From the NCBI GenBank assembly GCA_023266355.1, contig JAHFQM010000005.1, positions 186,001-250,000 of the forward strand: DNA of 64,000 nt, in the 5' to 3' direction. This DNA comes from Aquabacterium sp. (lineage in GTDB: Bacteria; Pseudomonadota; Gammaproteobacteria; Burkholderiales; Burkholderiaceae_C). A model generated the notes under the pieces. The model was not told where the DNA came from, did no database searches, and saw only the letters and a program-made list of their open reading frames with translations. Within the stretch, counting starts at the first letter, position 1, and every line of letters starts with the position of its first letter. Of this stretch, positions 40,390-48,216 are shown piece after piece. The translations under genes were made by a program, and so were the position numbers.

Positions 40390-40603
40390 GCGCAGGCGAT
40401 GCCTGCTTGATGCGCATCTGACGCACTGCGCCATCCGCGTGTGGTGCGTCAAGACGCCCTTGAGGGTGTGATCGAAACGCCGAATCGAGCTTGCGCGTGC
40501 GAGGCTGCGCGCTATGGTTGGGTCATGACAGGACGGCGCATCTGCCGACCTGCATGCAGGCTCCAACGATGAGCCTGGAACATCACACACCACAGGGAAT
40601 CCC
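40390..40603. other. 214-bp intergenic region, left edge of the toxin locus
   Basis: Contains short GCGCAT/ATGCGC repeats just after purB that could form hairpins, but no T-run. Promoter for the PLD-toxin-immunity block is expected here; no convincing -35/-10 pair was recognised. Confidence 0.4.
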
Positions 40604-41989
40604 ATGACTTGCTCACGCGCATGCCGCGTCGGGCTGGGTTGGGTGCTGGGCGCACACATGCTCCTGGCCACCGCAGCCGAGGCCTCGACCACCTTCTCCA
40701 CCTACTTCAACCACCGGCCTGAAGCCAGCTTCGTCGAGCCCCATCGCGGCATGCAACGCGAGGGCGACAACTTCGAGCAGGTCATCGTGCAGCGCATTGC
40801 CGCCGCACGCACCCGCATCGACGTGGCCGTGATGGGCATCACCTTGCCCCACATCGCGCAGGCATTGGCCCAAGCCGCGCGCCGAGGGGTGCAGGTGCGC
40901 GTCGTGATCGACAACAGCTACCGCAGGAACTGGGCCGCCTTGACGCCCGACGAAGTCGCCAGCCTGAGCGATGCCGACAAGGAGGTGTGGGCCGAGGTGG
41001 ACAGCCTGGTCGATGTCAATGGCGACGGCGAAGCATCCGATGCCGAACTGGCCGCCAACGATGTGGCCACCATCCTGGCGCGGGCAGGCATCCCGGTCAT
41101 CGACGACACCGAAGATGGCAGCAAGGGATCCGGCCTGATGCACCACAAGTTCGCCGTGTTCGACGGCGAGGTCGTGCTCACGGGCTCGGCCAACTGGACG
41201 CACAGCGGCTTCTTCGGCGACATCGGGCGGCCCGCCAGCCGAGGCAATGCCGAGAACCTGGTGGAGGTGCGCCACGCCGAAGTGGCCCAAGCCTACGCCC
41301 AAGAGTTCGCGCTCATGTGGGGCGATGGGCCAGGGGGCTTGCGCAACAGCCGCTTCGGCATCGCCAAAGGTGCACGTGCAGCCTTGGGCATCCGCACACC
41401 CGAAGGCCTGGTTCAACTCCAGTTTGGCCCCTTCTCCGCGAGCAAGCCCGTGGCCACGACCACGGTCGGCTTGATCGACTCGGTGCTCCAAACGGCGGTG
41501 AGTCGCATCGACTTGGGCGCGTTCGTGCTGACCGATGCCACCTTGACCGACACCATGGCACAGCGCGCCGCCCAGGGCGTGACGGTGCGTGGCCTGTTCG
41601 ACCAGGGCTACGTTGACAACGACTTCAGCGCCACGCTGGACATGTGGGGCGTGCGCTTGCTGGATGCGGCCTGCGCGCTCAAGCCGCAGTTGCGCCCCTG
41701 GTCTGTCATGCCCATGGCCATTGGTTATCCGGTCTTGCCGGAGGGCGACAAGCTGCACCACAAGGTCGCGGTGGTGGACGACCGCGTTGTGATCGCGGGC
41801 TCGATGAACTGGTCGGCCGAAGCGCTCAGAAGCAACGATGAGAACGTGCTCATCTTTCATTCGCCCGCTGTGGCGACAGCGTTCCGCCAGGAGTTGGAGC
41901 GCCTGCATGCCGCGGCGGTGTATGGGCCTTCGCCGGCCTTGCGAGCCCGCGCCATCCAGGACGCGCAGCGCTGCACCACCACCCGATGA
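40604..41989 (+). CDS. Secreted phospholipase D-like protein with EF-hand loop
   Basis: 461 residues. Sec signal peptide about 1-27 (ends ATAAEA). Two HKD motifs: H180-x-K182-x4-D187 (MHHKFAVFDGEVVLTGSANW) and H385-x-K387-x4-D392 (LHHKVAVVDDRVVIAGSMNW), so the active site of a PLD nuclease/phosphodiesterase is complete. Between the first strands and HKD1, residues 137-148 (DVNGDGEASDAE) form a canonical 12-residue EF-hand calcium loop. It is exported; lipid versus nucleic acid as substrate is open. It lies 17 nt before a small secreted toxin-like gene and is probably co-transcribed with it. Confidence 0.85.
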   Translation: MTCSRACRVGLGWVLGAHMLLATAAEASTTFSTYFNHRPEASFVEPHRGMQREGDNFEQVIVQRIAAARTRIDVAVMGITLPHIAQALAQAARRGVQVRVVIDNSYRRNWAALTPDEVASLSDADKEVWAEVDSLVDVNGDGEASDAELAANDVATILARAGIPVIDDTEDGSKGSGLMHHKFAVFDGEVVLTGSANWTHSGFFGDIGRPASRGNAENLVEVRHAEVAQAYAQEFALMWGDGPGGLRNSRFGIAKGARAALGIRTPEGLVQLQFGPFSASKPVATTTVGLIDSVLQTAVSRIDLGAFVLTDATLTDTMAQRAAQGVTVRGLFDQGYVDNDFSATLDMWGVRLLDAACALKPQLRPWSVMPMAIGYPVLPEGDKLHHKVAVVDDRVVIAGSMNWSAEALRSNDENVLIFHSPAVATAFRQELERLHAAAVYGPSPALRARAIQDAQRCTTTR

Positions 41990-42006
41990 ACCCAAGGGAG
42001 GACGCC

Positions 42007-42567
42007 ATGAATCGCTTCATTTCGAACGCGCGCCGCTGCTTGGGCGCCTTGCTCTTGCCCATCGTGCTGGCCCTGCCAGCCTTCGCGGCCGACAAACCCT
42101 TGCTGGGCGAAGTCAAGGTCATCGATGTCAAAGAGGCCATGAGCCCAGCCAATGCGGCGTTCCAGGCCTGTGCCACGGGCACGCCACCGGGCAAGGCGGT
42201 GGCTGTGGGCGTGGACCCATCCATCAGTCACACCGGCATGGTGAAGTTCGATGGCCTGGGGCCAGACGGCAGCCTGCTGATCGAGGCCAAAGGCTATGGG
42301 TACAAGATCAACGAGAAGTTGGGGGTGTGGAAGGTGGACTACGTCTCAGACAGAATGCAGACGAAGCTGATCAAGCAGGCAGAACGACAACTGGATGCAG
42401 CTCGCTCGATTGGACGATCTGTGCAATGGGTGGTGCCCAATGAGGGCATCCGGAGTGCATTCGAGACACTGCTGAAAGGCAAGATTCCCGTCAAGGTCGC
42501 CACTGCCAAACCAGAGTGCCCAAAGCCGAGCAACGGCGCTGGGGTGGATGCGACGGGCTCGTTCTAG
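42007..42567 (+). CDS. Secreted REase-fold toxin (Tox-REase-5-like)
   Basis: 186 residues. Signal peptide 1-27 (LLLPIVLALPAFA, cleaved before ADK). The mature part has MVKFDGLGPDGSLLIEAKGY, where D82 and E93-x-K95 form a PD-(D/E)xK nuclease core, then QAERQLDAARSIGRSVQWVV, matching the Q-rich helix and W-strand of the Tox-REase-5 toxin family as I recall it. The adjacent three genes resemble Imm52, the immunity family known to pair with that toxin. There is no Rhs, LXG, PAAR or other delivery domain, so it is a stand-alone exported toxin module. ATG 42007 is preceded by GGGAGG. No biochemical evidence; nuclease activity is inferred. Confidence 0.7.
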   Translation: MNRFISNARRCLGALLLPIVLALPAFAADKPLLGEVKVIDVKEAMSPANAAFQACATGTPPGKAVAVGVDPSISHTGMVKFDGLGPDGSLLIEAKGYGYKINEKLGVWKVDYVSDRMQTKLIKQAERQLDAARSIGRSVQWVVPNEGIRSAFETLLKGKIPVKVATAKPECPKPSNGAGVDATGSF

Positions 42568-42579
42568 TGCAATGACAGG

Positions 42580-43341
42580 ATGAGCAAGAACATGCGATCA
42601 AACATCATTCATCCCGACTACCGATTGGTGTGCGACTGGGGTGCCCGCAGCCAGACAGCCCAGGAAATCGCGCACGATGTGATGCGGTTTTCGCAGCGGC
42701 TGCTGGAAGCGTGCCCGCAGTTCGGGGCCTGGCATTACCTGGGCCCACGTGACAAGCTCATGCCCTTGCCGCTTGATGCGATTCAAGTGTGTCAGCAGGC
42801 GATTGAGCCAGGCAACTGCGAGCGGCGTGGCGCTGCGCCCGATCTGGTTTTGCCTGTGGGGTTCAGTGTGTTGCTGTACACGTCCAAACGAGACGGTGTG
42901 GCCTGGATGGCCCATGTGGGCAAGGGCACGGCCTGGGCCCACAACCGCGTCGCCATCAACTGCGCCCGCAGGGGCGATCTGGCCCAACGCATGACCGAGC
43001 CCGAGATGATGGAGCGGCTGTTTCGGGTCATGGTCGAGGTGTGGCAGCCGGACTGGGCCACCGTGTCGCACACCGATATGAGCGACCCAGAGCCTGCATG
43101 CCCCGTGCACTGGATGCTGTACGGCCGCGAGCCCTTGCCGCCGGGGCTGGTGCTGCCCGATGGCGTTCAGGTGCATGGCCTGACCAGTGCTTCGGGCGAA
43201 CTGCTGGCGCCAGGCCAGTACTTCGTCACCACACCGGGCGAGCGCTTCGTGTACAGCCACCCAGAGCACCATGCGCGCTGTGAAGCCTTGAAGCGGGTCT
43301 TGCGCGAGGCGGGGTGGTTGCCGCCGGTGCCGCAGGCGTGA
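42580..43341 (+). CDS. Imm52-like immunity protein, copy 1
   Basis: 253 residues, no signal peptide or membrane segment. IHPDYRLVCDWGARSQTAQE, RFSQRLLEACPQFGAWHYLG and VMVEVWQPDWATVSHTDM fit the Imm52 immunity family. It follows the toxin gene by 12 nt and should bind it in the cytoplasm or before export. It differs from copies 2 and 3 mainly in its N-terminal half and in the central stretch around residues 100-135; its 3' half is almost identical in bases to copy 2. Confidence 0.75.
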   Translation: MSKNMRSNIIHPDYRLVCDWGARSQTAQEIAHDVMRFSQRLLEACPQFGAWHYLGPRDKLMPLPLDAIQVCQQAIEPGNCERRGAAPDLVLPVGFSVLLYTSKRDGVAWMAHVGKGTAWAHNRVAINCARRGDLAQRMTEPEMMERLFRVMVEVWQPDWATVSHTDMSDPEPACPVHWMLYGREPLPPGLVLPDGVQVHGLTSASGELLAPGQYFVTTPGERFVYSHPEHHARCEALKRVLREAGWLPPVPQA

Positions 43342-44108
43342 CGCTTGATCCTTGCTTGACAAAGAACGTGGCTTATCCCGACTACCGCTTGGTATGCACT
43401 TGGGGCGCGCGCAGCCAAACAGCCCAGGAAATCGCACACGATGTGATGCGGTTTTCGCAGCGGCTGCTGGATGCGTGTCCGCAGTTCGGGGCCTGGCATT
43501 ACCTGGGCCCACGTGACAAGCTGATGCCCTTGCCTGACACCGTCGATGAGGTCAGGCTCAAGGTGCTGTCCCCAGGCAATGGGGCCCGACGGGGCGCTGC
43601 GCCGGACTTGATCTTGCCGGTGGGCTTCAGTGCACTGCTTCTGACGTCCAAGAAGAGCGATGCTGCGTCATGGATGGCCCACATTGGATCTGGTACAGCC
43701 TGGGCCTACAACCGGGTCTCGCTCGACTGCCCCCGCAGAGGCGATCTGGCCCAGACGATGACCGAGCCGGACATGATGGAGCGGCTGTTTCGGGTCATTG
43801 TCGAGGTGTGGCAGCCGGACTGGGCCACCGTGTCGCACACCGACATGAGCGACCCAGAGCCTGCATGCCCCGTGCACTGGATGCTGTACGGCCGCGAGCC
43901 CTTGCCGCCGGGGCTGGTGCTGCCCGATGGCGTTCAGGTGCATGGCCTGAACAGTGCTGCGGGCGAGGTGCTGGCGCCAGGTCAGTATTTCGTCACAACA
44001 CCGGGCGAGCGCTTTGTGTACAGCCACCCCGAGCACCAGGCGCGTTGCGAGGCCTTGAAGCGGGTCTTGCGCGAGGCAGGGTGGTTGCCGCTTCCGCCGC
44101 AGGCGTGA
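43338..44108 (+). CDS. Imm52-like immunity protein, copy 2
   Basis: 256 residues if started at GTG 43338, which overlaps the copy 1 stop (GTGA); an internal TTG at 43356 aligned with the copy 1 ATG is an alternative (250 residues). There is no ATG upstream of the conserved AYPDYRLVCTWGARSQ start except in the wrong place inside copy 1. The 5' half (to about 43635) is nearly identical to copy 3 and the 3' half to copy 1, so this gene is a mosaic. The central region reads WMAHIGSGTAWAYNRVSLDC. Confidence 0.75.
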   Translation: MTLDPCLTKNVAYPDYRLVCTWGARSQTAQEIAHDVMRFSQRLLDACPQFGAWHYLGPRDKLMPLPDTVDEVRLKVLSPGNGARRGAAPDLILPVGFSALLLTSKKSDAASWMAHIGSGTAWAYNRVSLDCPRRGDLAQTMTEPDMMERLFRVIVEVWQPDWATVSHTDMSDPEPACPVHWMLYGREPLPPGLVLPDGVQVHGLNSAAGEVLAPGQYFVTTPGERFVYSHPEHQARCEALKRVLREAGWLPLPPQA

Positions 44109-44878
44109 CGCTTGATCCTTGCTTGACAAAGAACGTGGCTTATCCCGACTATCGCTTGGTATGCACTTGGGGCGCGCGCAGCCAAACAGCCCAGGAAATC
44201 GCACACGATGTGATGCGGTTTTCGCAGCGGCTGCTGGATGCGTGTCCGCAGTTCGGGGCCTGGCATTACCTGGGCCCACGTGACAAGCTGATGCCCTTGC
44301 CTGACACCGTCGATGAGGTCAGGCTCAAGGTGCTGTCCCCAGGCAATGGGGCCCGACGGGGCGCTGCGCCGGACTTGATCTTGCCCGTGGGCTTCAGCGC
44401 CTTCCTGCTGACCTCCAAGAAGATTGACGCAGCATGCTGGATGGCTCACACGGGCTCCGACGGTGGTGGCTTGGGCAGCCGTGTTGCCATCAACTGCCCC
44501 CGCAGGGGCGATCTGGTCCAGGTCATGACCGAGCCCGACATGATGGAGCGGCTGTTTCGGGTCATGGTCGAGGTGTGGCAGCCGGAATGGGCCACCGTGT
44601 CGCACACCGACATGAGCGACCCTGAGCCTGCATGCCCTGTGCACTGGATGCTGTACGGCCGCGAGCCCTTGCCCCCAGGGTTGGTGTTGCCCGATGGCGT
44701 CGAGGTGCATGGCTTGACCGGTGCTTCGGGCGAGGTGCTGGCACCGGGCCAGTACTTCGTCACCACGCCAGGCGAGCGCTTTGTGTACAGCCACCCCGAG
44801 CACAAGGCACGTTGCGAGGCCTTGAAGCGGGTGTTGCGCGAGGCGGGGTGGTTGCCGCCGGTGCCAGTCTTCGCTTGA
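44105..44878 (+). CDS. Imm52-like immunity protein, copy 3
   Basis: 257 residues from GTG 44105, again overlapping the previous stop by GTGA, with the same TTG alternative 18 nt on. The N-terminal 95 residues match copy 2 almost exactly, but the centre is remodelled: where copies 1 and 2 have GTAWAHNR/GTAWAYNR, this copy has SDGGGLGSR. The C-terminal half stays close to the other two. A central change in otherwise conserved paralogues suggests altered toxin specificity. The pyrF promoter lies right at its end. Confidence 0.75.
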   Translation: MTLDPCLTKNVAYPDYRLVCTWGARSQTAQEIAHDVMRFSQRLLDACPQFGAWHYLGPRDKLMPLPDTVDEVRLKVLSPGNGARRGAAPDLILPVGFSAFLLTSKKIDAACWMAHTGSDGGGLGSRVAINCPRRGDLVQVMTEPDMMERLFRVMVEVWQPEWATVSHTDMSDPEPACPVHWMLYGREPLPPGLVLPDGVEVHGLTGASGEVLAPGQYFVTTPGERFVYSHPEHKARCEALKRVLREAGWLPPVPVFA

Positions 44879-44889
44879 GCCGGTAAAAT
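44861..44889 (+). promoter_or_regulatory. pyrF promoter, probably leaderless
   Basis: -10 TAAAAT at 44884-44889, 17-nt spacer, -35 GTGCCA at 44861-44866 (4 of 6 matches to TTGACA). Seven bases after the -10 lies the A of the pyrF ATG at 44896, and no ribosome site precedes that ATG, so the transcript likely starts at the start codon. Confidence 0.55.
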
Positions 44890-44895
44890 CTGGGC

Positions 44896-45735
44896 ATGAT
44901 CTTCACCGAACAGCTGCTGCGTGCGCAGCACCAGCACCAGTCGCTGCTCTGCGTGGGCCTCGACCCCGAGCCCTCGAAGTTCCCGGGCGCCTGGAAAGGC
45001 AACCCGGAGCGCATCTACGACTTCTGCGCGGCCATCGTCGACGCCACGAAGGACCTGGTCTGCGCCTTCAAGCCGCAGATCGCCTACTTCGCGGCCCACC
45101 GCGCCGAAGACCAGCTGGAGCGCCTGATGGCGCACATGCGCCGCGTGGCGCCGAGCGTGCCCGTCATCCTCGACGCCAAGCGCGGTGACATCGGCTCCAC
45201 CGCCGAGCAGTACGCCCACGAGGCCTTCACGCGCTACCAGGCCGATGCCGTCACGCTGTCGCCCTTCATGGGTTTCGACACGATGGAGCCCTTCCTGCGC
45301 TTCCCGGGCAAGGGCGTGATCCTGCTGTGCCGCACCTCCAACCCCGGTGGCTCGGACCTGCAGAACCTGCGCCTGGCCGACATCGCAGGCCAGCCGCGCG
45401 TGTACGAGCACATCGCCGCCCAGGCGCAAGGCCCGTGGAACACCAATGGCCAGATGGGCCTGGTGGTGGGCGCGACCTTCCCCGAAGAAATCGCCCGGGT
45501 GCGTGAGCTCGCGCCGACCTTGCCTTTGCTGATCCCCGGTGTGGGCGCGCAAGGCGGTGACGCCGTGGCCACGGTCAAGGCCGGCCTGAGGACGGACGCC
45601 AGCGGCGCCGTCACAGGCACCATCGTGGTCAACAGCTCGCGCGCCGTGCTGTACGCCAGCAGCGGCGACGATTTCGCCAGCGCGGCCCGCCGCGTGGCCT
45701 TGCAGACGCGGGATGCGCTGAACGCGGCGCGCTGA
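44896..45735 (+). CDS. pyrF: Orotidine-5'-phosphate decarboxylase
   Basis: 279 residues, the longer type 2 form. It converts OMP to UMP in pyrimidine synthesis. Seen: [29 protein letters not shown] and the catalytic [18 protein letters not shown], where Lys-Asp pairs perform catalysis; [11 protein letters not shown] and [12 protein letters not shown] are phosphate-side loops. ATG 44896 starts MIFTEQLL. Confidence 0.96.
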   Translation: MIFTEQLLRAQHQHQSLLCVGLDPEPSKFPGAWKGNPERIYDFCAAIVDATKDLVCAFKPQIAYFAAHRAEDQLERLMAHMRRVAPSVPVILDAKRGDIGSTAEQYAHEAFTRYQADAVTLSPFMGFDTMEPFLRFPGKGVILLCRTSNPGGSDLQNLRLADIAGQPRVYEHIAAQAQGPWNTNGQMGLVVGATFPEEIARVRELAPTLPLLIPGVGAQGGDAVATVKAGLRTDASGAVTGTIVVNSSRAVLYASSGDDFASAARRVALQTRDALNAAR

Positions 45736-45795
45736 CACCGTCGGCTTGACGTTCCCGTCAAGCACAATGCGGCATCCCTCCACCCTGGTGATGCC

Positions 45796-47148
45796 ATGAC
45801 CGACACCGCCACGACCGGCACCCCTTCCGCCCCCGCTCCCACCCCTGCCGCCGCGCCCAATTCCAGCCTGAGCCGCCTGCGCATCGACCGCGGCGGGCCG
45901 GTCCCGAAGGCGGGTGGCAAAGGGGGTCGCCGTCGCCTGCCCTGGGGCTGGATCGCCGTGGGCACCGTGGCCGTGGCCGGTGTGGCGGCCAAGCTGCTCA
46001 TCCCGCAGGCCGTGCCCGTGCAGACCGCGGCCGTGGTCACCAGCACGCCCTCGCAGCAGTTCGTGCAGCTCACGGCCTCGGGCTATGTGGTGGCGCAGCG
46101 CCGCGCCTCGGTGGCGTCCAAGGCCACGGGGCGTTTGGTGGAACTGAATGTGCGCGAGGGCTCGGCCGTCAAGCAGGGCGATCTGATCGCGCGGCTCGAC
46201 GCCAGCGACGTGCGCGCCGCCATCGTCTCGGCCCAGGCCAGCGTGCGCCAGGCCGAAGCCGGGGTGCGCCAGGCCGAGGTCGAGCTCGCCAACGCCGAGG
46301 CCGAGCTGGCCCGCAGCAAGGGCTTGCAGGCGCAAGGCTTCATCTCGCCGCAGGCCGTGGACGCCACCCAGACCCGCGTGAACGCTGCCCGCGCCGCGAA
46401 GGCCTCGGCCCAGGCCGGGCTGGAGGTGGCGCGCGCCCAGGTCCAGGTGCAGCGCGTGGCCGAGAACTTCACCGAGATCCGGGCGCCCTTCGACGGCGTC
46501 GTGCTGGTCAAGAACGCCAACGTGGGCGACATCATCACGCCGCTGTCGAGTGCCGCGGGCACCACGGGCGCGGTCGTCACCATGGCCGACATGCGCACGC
46601 TGGAGGTCGAGGCCGATGTCTCCGAAGGCAGCCTGGCCAAAGCCCGCATCGGCCAGCCGGTCGAGATCACGCTGGACGCGCTGCCGGGCGTGCGCTTCAT
46701 GGGCCAGGTCGGCGGCCTCGTGCCCACGGTGGACCGCGCCAAAGCGACCGTCACCACCAAGGTCCGCTTCCAGCAGATCGACCCGCGCATCCTGCCGGAG
46801 ATGAGCGCCAAGGTCAGCTTCCTGTCCCAGCCCATCACCGTGGCCGACCAGCAGCCGGTGCTGGCGGTGAACCCCAAGGCGCTCGCGCAAGCCGATGGCC
46901 AGACCGTGGTGTGGCGCGTGCGCGCCGAATCGGCCGCGGGTGGGGCGGCCTCGGCCGTGGCGCCTGCGGTGGGTGCCACACCCACGCTGCGCGCCGAGGC
47001 CGTGCCGGTCAAGGCGGGCCGCACGCTGGGCGAGGTCCGCGAGGTCACGCCCCTGAAAGCCGGTGCCCTGGCCTCGGGCGACAAGGTCGTCGTCCAGGCC
47101 GAGGGGGTGTTGAAGGCCGGTGTCGCGGTGCGGCCGGCGGAGCAGTGA
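45796..47148 (+). CDS. ABC exporter periplasmic adaptor (HlyD/MacA-like)
   Basis: 450 residues. A disordered Ala/Pro/Thr N-terminus, one membrane anchor (about 52-71: WGWIAVGTVAVAGVAAKLLI), then lipoyl half motifs VASKATGRLVELNVREGSAV, a coiled-coil hairpin (about 145-215) and IRAPFDGVVLVKNANVGD, followed by barrel domains. This is the adaptor of an export system. Usually an ATPase gene and FtsX-type permeases follow; here the permeases are found only at 54719 and 55922, beyond a defence island, and no ATPase gene is present. Confidence 0.87.
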   Translation: MTDTATTGTPSAPAPTPAAAPNSSLSRLRIDRGGPVPKAGGKGGRRRLPWGWIAVGTVAVAGVAAKLLIPQAVPVQTAAVVTSTPSQQFVQLTASGYVVAQRRASVASKATGRLVELNVREGSAVKQGDLIARLDASDVRAAIVSAQASVRQAEAGVRQAEVELANAEAELARSKGLQAQGFISPQAVDATQTRVNAARAAKASAQAGLEVARAQVQVQRVAENFTEIRAPFDGVVLVKNANVGDIITPLSSAAGTTGAVVTMADMRTLEVEADVSEGSLAKARIGQPVEITLDALPGVRFMGQVGGLVPTVDRAKATVTTKVRFQQIDPRILPEMSAKVSFLSQPITVADQQPVLAVNPKALAQADGQTVVWRVRAESAAGGAASAVAPAVGATPTLRAEAVPVKAGRTLGEVREVTPLKAGALASGDKVVVQAEGVLKAGVAVRPAEQ

Positions 47149-47165
47149 GCTGAGGGGCCGTTTGG

Positions 47166-47455
47166 CCGAGCGGAAAGCTGCCCCCGCCGAGCCAACAGCC
47201 CCACCCGCCGAGTTCCGAGCCGCGACCGAGCACCTCGGAGGTGCGACGTCCCAGCGCAGAGCTCGGCCGCCCGAGATCCGAGCTCGGCGCATGCACCTCT
47301 GAGCTGCGCACGCCGAGCTTTTTGCTCCGACGTCCGAGCTATTTTCTTCGCGCATGCACCTAATAGGTGCGTGAGCCGAGCTCAGAGCTCCGCGCGCCGA
47401 GTTATTTTCTCGGTGTGTGCACCTATGAGGTGCATGAGCCGAGCACCAAGCTCGA
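47166..47455. repeat. 63-bp tandem repeat array with hairpin cores
   Basis: Four hairpins GCACCT-NNN-AGGTGC start at 47230, 47293 (one arm degenerate, AGCTGC), 47356 and 47419, exactly 63 bp apart. The intervening parts align too (CCGAGCTC...GCTCCG...CCGAG followed by TTATTTTCTCG in the better units), and a poorer unit precedes at 47166. In one frame the array reads as 21-residue units such as PSSELRAPSYFLGVCTYEV, but TAA-TAG at 47361-47366 breaks it. The 453-bp gap between the adaptor and the HsdM/S remnant contains nothing else I can support. Confidence 0.85.
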
Positions 47456-47601
47456 CTCACCCCGATGGCCGCCCCTCGCCTCGGGTGCGTGCCTCGGTAG
47501 CCCGACCGCCGTGGGCGCATCGACTGGTTACCATCTCGCATCGCTGGGCGGCCCCCTGAGCCACCGGCGCCCAACGCCTCTCCTTCCAGCCCCCGGGACC
47601 C

Positions 47602-48216
47602 ATGCTCGACGACATCAAGAAAACCCTCTGGGCCACCGCCGACAAGCTGCGCGCCAACATGGACGCCGCCGAATACAAGCACTTGGTGCTCGGCCTCATC
47701 TTCGTCAAGTACATCTCTGACACCTTCGCCGCCCGCCAGGCCGAACTGCGCCAGCGCCTGACCGACCCCAACGACGAGTACTTCTACGGCGATGCCGCCC
47801 CGGAAGACATCGCCGCCGAACTCGAAGACCGCGACTACTACCGCGAGGCCAACGTGTTCTGGGTGCCCGAAGCCGCCCGCTGGGAAACCATCCGCGCCGC
47901 CGCCAAGCAGACCACCATCGGCAAACACATCGACGACGCCCTGGGCTTGATCGAAGCCGAGAACCCCAAGCTCAAGGGCATCCTCGACAAGCGCTACGCC
48001 CGTGCCCAGTTGCCCGACGGCAAGCTCGGCGAGCTGGTGGACTTGGTGTCAACCATCGGTTTTGGCACCGATGGCGTGTTACTTGATCGTTGGATTGCGG
48101 GCGAACGCCAGACCCAAACACTATCGGATCTGCGCGACATCCTTCTCCCCCGTCTCATCTCTGGCCAACTCTGGTTGCCCGAAGCGCAAGCCCAATTGGA
48201 GACGCATCTGTCATGA
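47602..48216 (+). pseudogene. Remnant of type I restriction system: HsdM N-terminus fused to HsdS C-terminus
   Basis: 204 residues in one open frame. Residues 1-157 are the start of a type I methyltransferase (MLDDIKKTLWATADKLRANM, KHLVLGLIFVKYISDTFAAR, ELVDLVSTIGFGTDG). From about residue 158 it continues as the very end of a specificity subunit (LLDRWIAGERQTQTLSDLRD, ILLPRLISGQLWLPEAQAQL). The HsdM catalytic domain with the NPPF motif, the stop, and the HsdS recognition domains are missing. An in-frame deletion of about 2-2.5 kb at 48064-48081 explains it. No HsdR follows; instead the stop overlaps the mcrB ATG. Loss of modification activity is certain; some other role of the product cannot be excluded. 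Confidence 0.85.

Larger units (their letters stand above)
43338..44878 (+). repeat. Tandem gene duplication, 767-bp offset
   Basis: The stretch from 43338 to about 43635 recurs at 44105 to about 44402 with only scattered single-base changes, including the non-coding-looking junction GTGACGCTTGATCCTTGC. The 3' halves of copies 1 and 2 (about 42994-43341 and 43761-44108) are also nearly identical. This indicates recent duplication with gene conversion. Confidence 0.85.

Noticed and set aside
42007..42567. Lipoprotein or plain periplasmic protein
   Set aside because: There is no lipobox Cys at the cleavage site (AFA-ADK), and the D...ExK core plus the adjacent Imm52-like genes explain it better as a toxin.
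47120..47302. Coding repeat protein in the 63-bp array
   Set aside because: The repeat frame is broken by TAA-TAG at 47361-47366 and no start with a ribosome site opens it; kept as a repeat only.
47166..47455. CRISPR array
   Set aside because: Units repeat over their full 63 bp without unique spacers, hairpin arms are degenerate, and no cas gene is near.
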